Positions 1 through 5,727 of a stretch of 6,530 nucleotides of DNA are shown here, in pieces (position 1 is the first letter of the stretch; each line of letters starts with the position of its first letter). The notes under the pieces were generated by a model. The model saw only the letters and a program-made list of their open reading frames with translations, did no database searches and was not told where the DNA came from. The DNA comes from an uncultured Flammeovirgaceae bacterium (GTDB lineage Bacteria > Bacteroidota > Bacteroidia > Cytophagales > Cyclobacteriaceae): NCBI GenBank assembly GCA_946480685.1, contig CAMLLI010000264.1, positions 1 through 6,530 on the forward strand, in the 5' to 3' direction. A program made the translations under genes and the position numbers.

Positions 1-28
1 ATAAAGATTTTTTTCGCTCCAACGAGGT

Positions 29-77
29 AATCCGGATAAGGTGAATGTCATACAGCCTTTCCGGATTTACTTTTTTT
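29..77 (+). terminator. Rho-independent terminator-like hairpin facing right
   Basis: An 8-bp perfect inverted repeat (29-36 with 60-67, core TCCGGA) is extended inward by 4 more pairs (38-41 with 56-59) after one bulged T at 37, around a 14-nt loop. On the plus strand it is followed at once by TAC and a run of seven T (71-77), the classic intrinsic-terminator layout. It would end a plus-strand gene coming from the left. Plus-strand frames close with TAA at 28-30 or TGA at 42-44. It also sits 34 nt past the stop of the minus-strand membrane gene at 111, but on that strand no T run follows the stem, so it would serve the minus strand poorly. Confidence 0.6.
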
Positions 78-110
78 AGAACCTTCTACTTATATACTAT
101 ATGTGAAATT

Positions 111-617
111 TTACTTGTCTGTTTCCGCTACAACGGCATCCGGGTTCTCCAATAGCCTGCGTTCCTCAGGTGTCAGGTGCAGATCTTCTGTAATGGTAGC
201 AAGTGTCGGGCGCAGTAAGTAGAATACTACCGCTATAAATACCGGTATCAACAATAGGTAATAGTTACCCGTCATAAAAAATACAATAGTCGCGAGTAGT
301 CCCGGTAATTCAAGACAAGCCGAACGCATCAGCAGTACACCAAGGTACTTGGGCATCTTCTTTTGCAGCGATAGCGAACGATCGATTTTAGACAGCTGGA
401 AATTATACAGGAAGTGTGCTGCAGAAAATCCGACAATAACAACGGCAACCAGCGTGTAGGTAAAGAGTTGTGCGTTTTCGTCAGCGCTTGTTGCCATTTT
501 ACCAAAGTATACCAGGGCAAAAATAACAGCGGTGAACAGGAGCATAATGCCGGCCTGTGCAAAGTATACCAGGTTCAGTTGGGTGAAGTATTGTTTAGAG
601 GTAAAGGTTTTGCTCAT
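111..617 (-). CDS. Four-helix integral membrane protein of unknown function
   Basis: This 168-aa protein has four hydrophobic segments at about residues 15-39, 50-73, 92-114 and 118-136. A basic stretch between helices 2 and 3 (around K77-K90) is likely cytoplasmic by the positive-inside rule. A short polar C-terminal tail contains a LTPEERRLLENPDA motif. There is no signal peptide and no recognisable catalytic motif. It starts with ATG at 617, only 14 nt after the stop of the acyltransferase, so the two are almost certainly co-transcribed with this gene second. That coupling suggests a membrane or lipid-related role, but the sequence does not reveal one. No Shine-Dalgarno is visible before the ATG, which is normal for Bacteroidota. 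I do not recognise a named family; conserved hypothetical membrane protein is the safe label. Confidence 0.85.
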   Translation of the reverse strand: MSKTFTSKQYFTQLNLVYFAQAGIMLLFTAVIFALVYFGKMATSADENAQLFTYTLVAVVIVGFSAAHFLYNFQLSKIDRSLSLQKKMPKYLGVLLMRSACLELPGLLATIVFFMTGNYYLLLIPVFIAVVFYLLRPTLATITEDLHLTPEERRLLENPDAVVAETDK

Positions 618-631
618 GGGTATAGACGTTA

Positions 632-1369
632 TTACAAGTTACGAACGATCAGGCTCTCCATCTGTTTGAAAGTTTTTTCTTTGAGAGCCGGTATATCTGC
701 ACTGGTTAATCCGGCAGTTTCAATTTCATCACCTACATAAATTCTTATTTTGCCGGGGCGCAGATTTATCGTGCTGGGAGGCATCAGTCGGCCCGCTCCG
801 ATCACTACCATCGGAAGTATAGGTTGTTGTGTGTCGATGGCTATACGGAACGCACCATCATGAAATGGCTGCAACACTTCTTTCGAACGGTTCTGTGTTC
901 CTTCTGCGAAAATCAGAATGGAAATGCCTTGTCTCAAAAATTGTTTGAGACGATCTATACTCTTCTTTCGACTCTCGGGACTTGATCGATCCACAATGAT
1001 GGTTGCTGCTTTGGCGATCCACCCGAACACCGGAATTTTTAACAGCTCTTTTTTAGCAAGCGGTCTGAATTGTCCCGGAATGATCATGCGTATCCCCGGG
1101 ATATCCAGGAACGAAGTATGGTTGCTGACATAGATATATGATTTTCCTTTTATGAATTTTTCACGACCATGGAATTCGTAGCGAATAAAGGTGAGGATGC
1201 TGAACGTCCACGACCAGAGCCATAAGAAGAAATAGCCAATGTTGCCGAAGCGCTGACCCAGCATAAACGGTATCAGAATGCCGGGTAAATACAGGATCAT
1301 AAAAACGGTGAACACCAGGAATACCCACACTTTGAAGAGGGTGAGAAGAATGGTCTGTACAATTTTCAA
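632..1369 (-). CDS. plsC: 1-acyl-sn-glycerol-3-phosphate acyltransferase (PlsC/LPLAT family)
   Basis: Lysophospholipid acyltransferases of this family transfer an acyl chain to the sn-2 position of lysophosphatidate, giving phosphatidate for membrane lipids. Numbering from the TTG at 1369 (245 aa), residues 5-60 hold two hydrophobic anchors. Motif I is NHTSFLD (83-89, catalytic H84 and D89), motif II is around G116-R128, motif III is FAEGTQNR (154-161, usually FPEGTRxR, so the proline is replaced here), and motif IV is ILPMVVIG (184-191). The reading frame stays open to another TTG at 1429, but that start sits inside the U-tract end of the terminator at 1428-1457. The 245-aa form also matches the usual length and begins just before the first helix. 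Neither candidate has an ATG. The four-helix membrane gene follows 14 nt downstream. Acceptor specificity is inferred; related enzymes can acylate other lyso-lipids, such as lyso-ornithine lipid. Confidence 0.88.
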   Translation of the reverse strand: MKIVQTILLTLFKVWVFLVFTVFMILYLPGILIPFMLGQRFGNIGYFFLWLWSWTFSILTFIRYEFHGREKFIKGKSYIYVSNHTSFLDIPGIRMIIPGQFRPLAKKELLKIPVFGWIAKAATIIVDRSSPESRKKSIDRLKQFLRQGISILIFAEGTQNRSKEVLQPFHDGAFRIAIDTQQPILPMVVIGAGRLMPPSTINLRPGKIRIYVGDEIETAGLTSADIPALKEKTFKQMESLIVRNL

Positions 1370-1427
1370 GATGATGCTATTAAAACTTTCCGCGAAAATT
1401 CTGAAAGTTAAGAGAAGATGCAAGAAC

Positions 1428-1457
1428 AAAAAAGCCAGCGGTTTAAGGCTGGCTTTT
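1428..1457 (-). terminator. Rho-independent terminator of the oxidoreductase gene
   Basis: A perfect inverted repeat, GCCAGC (1434-1439) with GCTGGC (1448-1453), is flanked by A4 and T4 that extend the stem to 10 bp around an 8-nt loop. On the minus strand the stem ends in a run of six T (1433-1428). It lies about 30 nt past the stop of the oxidoreductase (1486) and separates that transcript from the acyltransferase and membrane-protein unit. The plus-strand side carries only four T and no plus-strand gene needs it. Confidence 0.85.
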
Positions 1458-1485
1458 CGGAATGAATATGAATAAACTTATAACA

Positions 1486-2823
1486 CTACGAGATCAGGAA
1501 TTTGGTAACGCCTGGCGTTGCGATAGGATAAAATCCGTTGGCATCCGGCTTAACAGGAGGTTGAGCATCCCATGCAAATGTGGAAGGCATAATGTTGATA
1601 CCCGAGTTGAGAGCCTTGTCCCAATCAATAACTTCACCGGTATAGGTTGCGAGGCGTCCCATAATAGCGGTCATGGTAGACTTCGCACCATTCTCGGCAT
1701 CAGCAAATTTATACTCACCTTTTGCTACGGCAGCAAACAACTCATCGTGTTCAGTCTGATACGGGTTGTTCTCGCCTTTATTATCATACTTGTATAACGT
1801 TTTGCCTTTGCTGTTGATCTCGGCGGCACCGCATTTAACAGAACCTTTTGTGCCGATCAGAAGCTCATCAACTTTAGCATACGTGCCTTTGATGTGGCGA
1901 CACTGGCTGTTCAATATAGTGCCATCGGCATATTGAAATTCAACATAGTGGTGATCGAATATCTCTCCGTATTCTTTTCCGGTACGCACCTGGCGGCCAC
2001 CCATACCTTGTGCTTTAACAGGGTAGGCACCTTTGAACCAGTTTACCACATCGATGTTATGTATATGTTGCTCGTTGATGTGATCGCCGCAAAGCCAGTT
2101 GAAGTAATACCAGTTACGCATCTGGTATTCCATTTCAGTTTGTCCGGGCTGGCGCATCTTTACCCATACACCATCGTTATTCCACCACGCTTGTGCAGAA
2201 GTGATTTCTCCAATCATGCCGTCTTGCACACGCTTATATAGTTCTCGGTATGAATTCTGATAGTGACGCTGTAAACCTACAACCACATTCAGTTTTTTAG
2301 TTTTTGCTTCTGCTGCTGCAGCCAATACTTTTTGTACACCGGCAGGATCAGTCGCTACAGGTTTTTCCATAAACACATGTTTACCGTGCTTTACAGCCTC
2401 AGCAAAATGTATCGGACGGAACCCCGGAGGTGTTGCCAATATCACAACGTCTGCCAGTGGTATAGCTTTTTTATAGGCATCAAAACCTACAAACTTGGTT
2501 TCTTCGGTTACCGTAATTTTTGATTTTACATTTCCTTCTTCCGAGTTCTCATCGGTTAATGCACTGAAGCAGTCATCCAGGCGATCACGAAATGCATCAG
2601 CCATTGCTACAAGCTTTACATTTTGTTTAGTAAGCAATGCCTGCATGGCAGCACCTGTACCACGACCTCCGCAGCCGATCAGTGCTACTTTAATCGTGTT
2701 GTTCATTGAAGTAAAGTATCCTGCGTTTGAAAGAAATGGCATCGCCATTAATCCGCCGGTGGCAATAGCAGAGTTCTTTACAAAATCTCTGCGGCTGATC
2801 GTTGACTGGTCTGTTGGTTTCAT
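1486..2823 (-). CDS. Tat-exported Gfo/Idh/MocA family oxidoreductase
   Basis: This 445-aa NAD(P)-dependent sugar oxidoreductase begins with a twin-arginine signal, SRRDFVK at 10-16, followed by a weakly hydrophobic segment to about residue 36, so it is probably folded with its cofactor before export to the periplasm. The Rossmann domain follows: VALIGCGGRGTG (46-57) is the dinucleotide-binding loop, ILATPP (128-133) ends a central strand, and EKP (153-155) is the family's conserved lysine motif. The C-terminal domain carries GDHINEQHIHNID (246-258), the region of the catalytic histidine. Length and layout match the exported Bacteroidota and Planctomycetes branch. Members act on sugars, inositols or related polyols; the substrate cannot be read here. 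The ATG at 2823 puts the Tat motif at its usual distance from the start. The gene lies 91 bp after the secreted SUMF1-fold gene and ends at a clear terminator, so the two may form one transcript. Confidence 0.92.
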   Translation of the reverse strand: MKPTDQSTISRRDFVKNSAIATGGLMAMPFLSNAGYFTSMNNTIKVALIGCGGRGTGAAMQALLTKQNVKLVAMADAFRDRLDDCFSALTDENSEEGNVKSKITVTEETKFVGFDAYKKAIPLADVVILATPPGFRPIHFAEAVKHGKHVFMEKPVATDPAGVQKVLAAAAEAKTKKLNVVVGLQRHYQNSYRELYKRVQDGMIGEITSAQAWWNNDGVWVKMRQPGQTEMEYQMRNWYYFNWLCGDHINEQHIHNIDVVNWFKGAYPVKAQGMGGRQVRTGKEYGEIFDHHYVEFQYADGTILNSQCRHIKGTYAKVDELLIGTKGSVKCGAAEINSKGKTLYKYDNKGENNPYQTEHDELFAAVAKGEYKFADAENGAKSTMTAIMGRLATYTGEVIDWDKALNSGINIMPSTFAWDAQPPVKPDANGFYPIATPGVTKFLIS

Positions 2824-2914
2824 AGAGGTTTATGTTTTTCGTCTGGAAATTTATTTTCAGTAAGCCTATATAAGTAAGACAGTTTACAACGGTCTTTCCC
2901 TGAACCGCTCGTCA

Positions 2915-3868
2915 CTATTTTAGATAGGATGCGTAAAATTTTTCAATTTCTTCTTTCGATGGTTGTTGCAACGGACGTACTATGCGGAATCCCATATACA
3001 TACCATCGGTTAACCACCAGCGACTTTTTGGTATTTGCGGATCGCGCTTGTTCCATTCTGCTGTTGAAGATATACGATTCGTGCATCGCAATACTTCCGG
3101 CTCATCAAGATAGGATCCGCCCCGCGCCACACGCGGATATTTACCGGCCGGTGGTGTAGATGGATTTTTCGCTCCGTCTGCTAATTTTTCATAGGCGGCA
3201 GGATCGTATTGATCAACAGTCCACTCACTTAAATTACCGAGCATATCGTAGAGTCCAAATGCGTTAGGTTTAAGCTGCATTACTTTATGATATTTACTGC
3301 CGCTGTTGGCTTTGAAGAATCCATATTCCTGCAGCGCTTTCGGATCGTTGCTAACCGCATTGTTATTACCTGCGCGACAAGCATATTCCCATTCAGCTTC
3401 CGTAGGCAGACGATAGAAAAATCCGGTTTGTTCAAAGAGCCACTTACAATACATAATGCCTGCCTGCTGACTCATACTGTTAGCAGGTTGTTTGGGATCG
3501 CGCCCCATGCCCCAAGTGAGATCTATATATTGTGCCGTAGGACGTGAGACTGCATCAACAGCGATGGCTTTTGTCTGTGGTATATCCATGTTCTTGAAGA
3601 AGGCATCCCACTCGGCAAATGTTACTTCGTGTTCTTCCATCCAGAAAGCCGAGAGCTCTACTTTTTTCTGCGGAGTTTCATCCTGCTCTTTTCGGTTGTC
3701 GTTTGGTGAGCCCCCTATAGTAAATGATCCGGCTGGTATAGCTACCATTTTAAATTTTACTTCTGTACCGGGGATAGTTTGTTCGTAGGTTTGAAATGGT
3801 TGTGCATATACCGATGCGTATAAAACAGAGAGTAAAATGCAGCAAACCGCATACTTGATTTTCAACAT
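2915..3868 (-). CDS. Secreted SUMF1/formylglycine-generating-enzyme-fold protein, catalytic cysteines absent
   Basis: Numbered from the ATG at 3868 (317 aa), residues 1-22 form a Sec signal peptide with likely cleavage after SVYA. The rest is a full FGE-sulfatase (SUMF1) domain: IPAGSFTIGG (44-53), FWMEEHEVT (75-83), YRLPTEAEWEYACRAG (152-167), FGLYDMLGNLSEW (204-216), RVARGGSYL (246-254) and MGFRIVRP (292-299). True FGEs convert a sulfatase cysteine to formylglycine with a cysteine pair just after GGSY. Here the first position is Asp255 and the second is not cysteine either (only C261 follows), so that chemistry is unlikely. The fold is also used by gliding or secretion lipoproteins of the GldJ/GldK type and by ergothioneine-type enzymes, but there is no lipobox here. 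An upstream TTG at 3889 is open in frame and adds 7 residues. The ATG gives the cleaner signal peptide, and a weak -7-like TAACCTTG at 3887-3894 would overlap the TTG. The Tat oxidoreductase follows 91 bp downstream. Confidence 0.85.
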   Translation of the reverse strand: MLKIKYAVCCILLSVLYASVYAQPFQTYEQTIPGTEVKFKMVAIPAGSFTIGGSPNDNRKEQDETPQKKVELSAFWMEEHEVTFAEWDAFFKNMDIPQTKAIAVDAVSRPTAQYIDLTWGMGRDPKQPANSMSQQAGIMYCKWLFEQTGFFYRLPTEAEWEYACRAGNNNAVSNDPKALQEYGFFKANSGSKYHKVMQLKPNAFGLYDMLGNLSEWTVDQYDPAAYEKLADGAKNPSTPPAGKYPRVARGGSYLDEPEVLRCTNRISSTAEWNKRDPQIPKSRWWLTDGMYMGFRIVRPLQQPSKEEIEKFYASYLK

Positions 3869-3933
3869 GATGGTTATAATTTTCTTCAAGGTTATTTAAG
3901 GAACGCTGAAGATAGAGAATGCTGTGCGTTCAG

Positions 3934-3985
3934 ACAACACGTATTACACTGCCTTGTAAAAAGCGGCAGGCTGAATCCGTGTTGT
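3934..3985. repeat. Nested inverted repeat between the YciI pseudogene and the SUMF1-fold gene
   Basis: An outer perfect 8-bp arm pair, ACAACACG (3934-3941) and CGTGTTGT (3978-3985), encloses an inner 5-bp pair, CTGCC (3949-3953) and GGCAG (3965-3969), around an 11-nt loop. It begins 19 nt past the YciI stop and ends 65 nt before the SUMF1-fold start. There is no T run after it on the minus strand, so it is not a standard intrinsic terminator. A leader structure, an operator or a Rho-assisted 3' end are the alternatives. Confidence 0.45.
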
Positions 3986-4004
3986 GTAAGAATATAGGTA
4001 TAGA

Positions 4005-4306
4005 TTATCCCTGGTGTCCGGCAACAATGGCATGCATGGGATAATATTCATAGCGATTTATTTGAGCGGCCGGATCATTCGCAATCAATTCTTTTACCTG
4101 TGCTTCATCGTCTACAGCAACAATACCAAGTCCATACGTCTCCTTCGGATCGAATACAGGCCCGAATACAATTGCTACGCCTTATTCATCTGGTCAGTCC
4201 AATAAGCAACGTGCTTCAACATGATGCCACGTTCCTGTTCCGTCATTGTCTCGGCAAAATTGTTGCGCGTTGGCAACAGGTAGAGTGTAAAGTATTTTTT
4301 ATTCAT
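4005..4306 (-). pseudogene. YciI-family protein gene, broken by a one-base deletion
   Basis: From the ATG at 4306 the first frame reads 42 good codons (MNKKYFTLYLLPTRNNF..., ending YWTDQMNK), then one alanine codon and an in-frame TAG at 4175-4177. Shifting one base at the GG of 4180-4181 restores the rest of a YciI domain without interruption: GVAIVFGPVFDPKETYGLGI, then VAVDDEAQ...NDPAAQINRYEYYPMHA, to TAA at 4005-4007. With the missing G restored (GGG) the gene would encode 100 aa, the normal length for the family. YciI domains are small dimeric ferredoxin-like folds with a conserved His/Asp pair. The role here is unknown. The gene lies 14 nt after the double-CxxC gene, so it is second in that operon. 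Either a recent inactivation or a sequencing error in a G run explains it; the intact 3' half argues that any inactivation is recent. Confidence 0.85.
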
Positions 4307-4320
4307 GATTTTTTTATAGG

Positions 4321-4938
4321 TTACCAGGATTGATACCGTTTCTTTTGTTCTGCAGGCTTAGGTTTGAAATTGGCTTTCCAATATGTGAAGGTATATATAG
4401 GTTCAAACCATAGTCCTTTTATTTTTTCTGTTTGAAGTTTCTCTCGTGTTTCGGTGCCAATGATAATGACTGGATTTTTACTGTTGTCGCTGCCAAAGAA
4501 CAAATCCGAAGTAAAGAAACCATCGGGTATATATTCTTCATTTTTCAAGAAGGCCGGAGTAGCCCCGATTACTTCTTTGTAGCGGTGACAGTGTTTGCAT
4601 TTTTTTACGAACTGTATGTCGCGCTTAACAGTGTTCAATGCAATCTTATTATCAATGAAAAACTGATAATAGCTTTGGGATGCATGGAAGGCACTAAAGC
4701 GAACATTGGTATAATTTTGCCGGATACAAAACTCTTTAAACCGAAGCGAAACAATAGTACCCACGTCATAGCAATGGCTGAGATCAAACGTAGATCGTCT
4801 CAGTTTAAGATCCGGATTGTGATATTCAAAATTTAACAAGAGCCCGCACGCAGGACAAATTTCTGTTTGGGAAAGCTTTACACCATCCAACATATAACTG
4901 TCGTTGTCGGGGCCTGTAACAACATAGCCAAGAATCAT
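4321..4938 (-). CDS. Double-CxxC zinc-ribbon-like protein, possibly double-CXXCG/immunity-type
   Basis: This 205-aa soluble protein has two cysteine pairs, CPACG (28-32) and CKHC (114-117), which could bind one zinc. There is no signal peptide or membrane helix. The N-terminus is a short beta-rich stretch, and the middle holds a VSLRFKEF segment (63-70). The C-terminal third has TSDLFFGSD (143-151), IIIGTETREKL (158-168) and IKGLWFEPIY (173-182). This order (CxxCG, central segment, second CxxC, then a segment ending in a G-x-x-F-E-P-like turn) recalls the Myxococcus double-CXXCG family (PF09535), which includes Sit immunity proteins, and the C-terminus of DUF1629/Imm11-like proteins. That likeness is from memory of the layout and is not proven. 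The gene is first of a pair with the YciI gene 14 nt downstream, and a promoter sits 19 nt upstream of its ATG. No toxin gene is adjacent, so an orphan immunity role is only a hypothesis. Confidence 0.8.
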   Translation of the reverse strand: MILGYVVTGPDNDSYMLDGVKLSQTEICPACGLLLNFEYHNPDLKLRRSTFDLSHCYDVGTIVSLRFKEFCIRQNYTNVRFSAFHASQSYYQFFIDNKIALNTVKRDIQFVKKCKHCHRYKEVIGATPAFLKNEEYIPDGFFTSDLFFGSDNSKNPVIIIGTETREKLQTEKIKGLWFEPIYTFTYWKANFKPKPAEQKKRYQSW

Positions 4939-4957
4939 AGTCAGCGGGATAACTCTA

Positions 4958-4990
4958 TAAATATACGCAGCACTTGTTTATATTATCAAG
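4958..4990 (-). promoter_or_regulatory. Bacteroidota-type promoter of the double-CxxC/YciI operon
   Basis: Reading on the minus strand, CTTG (4990-4987) is followed by 21 nt and then TATATTTA (4965-4958). This fits the Bacteroidota sigma-ABfr pattern TTTG-N19-21-TAnnTTTG with small deviations. The -7 element ends 19 nt before the ATG at 4938, which would give a leader of only about 10-15 nt. Confidence 0.55.
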
Positions 4991-4997
4991 CGCTTGT
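4968..4997. repeat. Palindrome and 20-bp-spaced direct repeat over the -33 element
   Basis: CAAGCGCTTG at 4987-4996 is a perfect 10-bp palindrome that covers the -33 TTG. AGCGCTTGT (4989-4997) recurs as AGCACTTGT (4969-4977), 8 of 9 bases identical at an offset of exactly 20 bp, about two helical turns, inside the promoter spacer. This arrangement is consistent with an operator for a dimeric repressor, but a short palindrome can also arise by chance. Confidence 0.35.
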
Positions 4998-5035
4998 ATT
5001 TAGAAACCACTAGACGAACCGTTGGCGATGTATAG

Positions 5036-5614
5036 TTATTTTTTGACGGCTACTACAATTCCGGTAGACCACACCTGTTTAGTAAGATGAAGGTCACTTC
5101 TTGTCTCAAGGTATTGAATAAGCCTGATCGCCTTTTCATGATGACCATCGGGCCAGTTCGGTTGTGGAAGCATGTCATCAATTATATACAAGCCACCTTT
5201 GTTGAGCATGGCTAGCGTTTCGTCCAGAAGTAAATATTTACCATGCCAGGTGTCAGCAAATATATAGTCGAAGGTTTGTTGTTTATTGTCATTGATCCAT
5301 TTCTCTCCGTCAGAGCAAACAAGGTTCAGGCGACTATCATCACCAAGAAATTTATTGGCGACATCGAGGAGTTTTTCATCAAAGTCAACAGAGATCAGCG
5401 TTGATTCACGGTCCATTCCGTCCAGTATCCATGCCGTTGAAAGTCCCGTTCCAGTTCCGAGCTCGAGAAATTTACCAGCAGGTTTAGATGCTGCCAGTGT
5501 TCGAAGCAATGAACAGGTAAATATATCTGAGGCCATCGTAAAGCCCATGGCTTTCGTGGCGTCATCAATCTTGCTATAGGTTTTCGGAATCGGCTGATTA
5601 ATTTCCGCAGTCAT
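5036..5614 (-). CDS. Class I SAM-dependent methyltransferase, O-methyltransferase-like
   Basis: Numbered from the ATG at 5614 (192 aa), the protein is a single Rossmann-type methyltransferase domain. Motif I is FLELGTGTGLST (49-60), which binds the SAM methionine part. Motif II is ISVDFDE (74-80), with D77 for the ribose. YIFADTWHGKY (117-127) and LYIIDDMLP (142-150) occupy the places of the metal and substrate loops of catechol or caffeoyl-CoA type O-methyltransferases, with D121, D146 and D147 as candidate metal ligands. The substrate is unknown. There is no signal peptide, so it is cytosolic. The frame is open upstream to a TTG at 5656, adding 14 residues, but a -7-like TATATTTA at 5658-5665 would put the transcript start near or past that codon, which favours the ATG. 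The neighbours on both sides have their own promoter-like elements, so this is probably a single-gene transcript. Confidence 0.88.
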   Translation of the reverse strand: MTAEINQPIPKTYSKIDDATKAMGFTMASDIFTCSLLRTLAASKPAGKFLELGTGTGLSTAWILDGMDRESTLISVDFDEKLLDVANKFLGDDSRLNLVCSDGEKWINDNKQQTFDYIFADTWHGKYLLLDETLAMLNKGGLYIIDDMLPQPNWPDGHHEKAIRLIQYLETRSDLHLTKQVWSTGIVVAVKK

Positions 5615-5657
5615 GTAGTTGTGGGGTTGGGTTGTAATGCTTGATTTAACGAACAAC

Positions 5658-5665
5658 TAAATATA
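5658..5665 (-). promoter_or_regulatory. -7-like element upstream of the methyltransferase gene
   Basis: The minus strand reads GTATATTTAG across this site, the same -7-like octamer as before the double-CxxC and DUF6348-like genes. It lies 43 nt before the ATG at 5614. No TTG is found at the expected 19-21 nt upstream spacing, so the match is only partial. Confidence 0.35.
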
Positions 5666-5727
5666 CATGATGCGGGTATAGATATGCTTATATGTAATAG
5701 TGTTTTTTATTATAAGATATATACTTA

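Noticed and set aside
414..740. 108-codon plus-strand open frame
   Set aside because: It lies opposite two well-supported minus-strand genes, crosses their junction, and its protein has no recognisable domain.
1462..2863. Several plus-strand open frames (1462-1797, 1894-2241, 2332-2523, 2495-2863)
   Set aside because: All are antisense to the Gfo/Idh/MocA gene, whose motifs are complete; they are frame shadows without domains of their own.
2891..2909. Possible terminator after the SUMF1-fold gene
   Set aside because: Only a 4-bp stem can be drawn and no T run follows, so it is not reported as a feature.
4014..4333. Two short plus-strand open frames across the YciI region
   Set aside because: The minus strand carries recognisable YciI sequence in two joined frames, which explains the region better.
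4432..4836. 134-codon plus-strand open frame
   Set aside because: It is antisense to the double-CxxC gene, which has a promoter and coherent cysteine motifs; the plus-strand product shows no known features.
5286..5579. 97-codon plus-strand open frame
   Set aside because: It is antisense to a complete methyltransferase domain and has a serine-rich, low-complexity shadow composition.
5615..5656. TTG start extending the methyltransferase by 14 residues
   Set aside because: The extra residues are not part of the domain, and the -7-like element at 5658-5665 would place the transcript start at or after this codon.
5701..5727. Weak hairpin in the AT-rich gap after the DUF6348-like gene
   Set aside because: The stem is four A/T-rich pairs (TAAG/CTTA) with no T run; base composition alone explains it.
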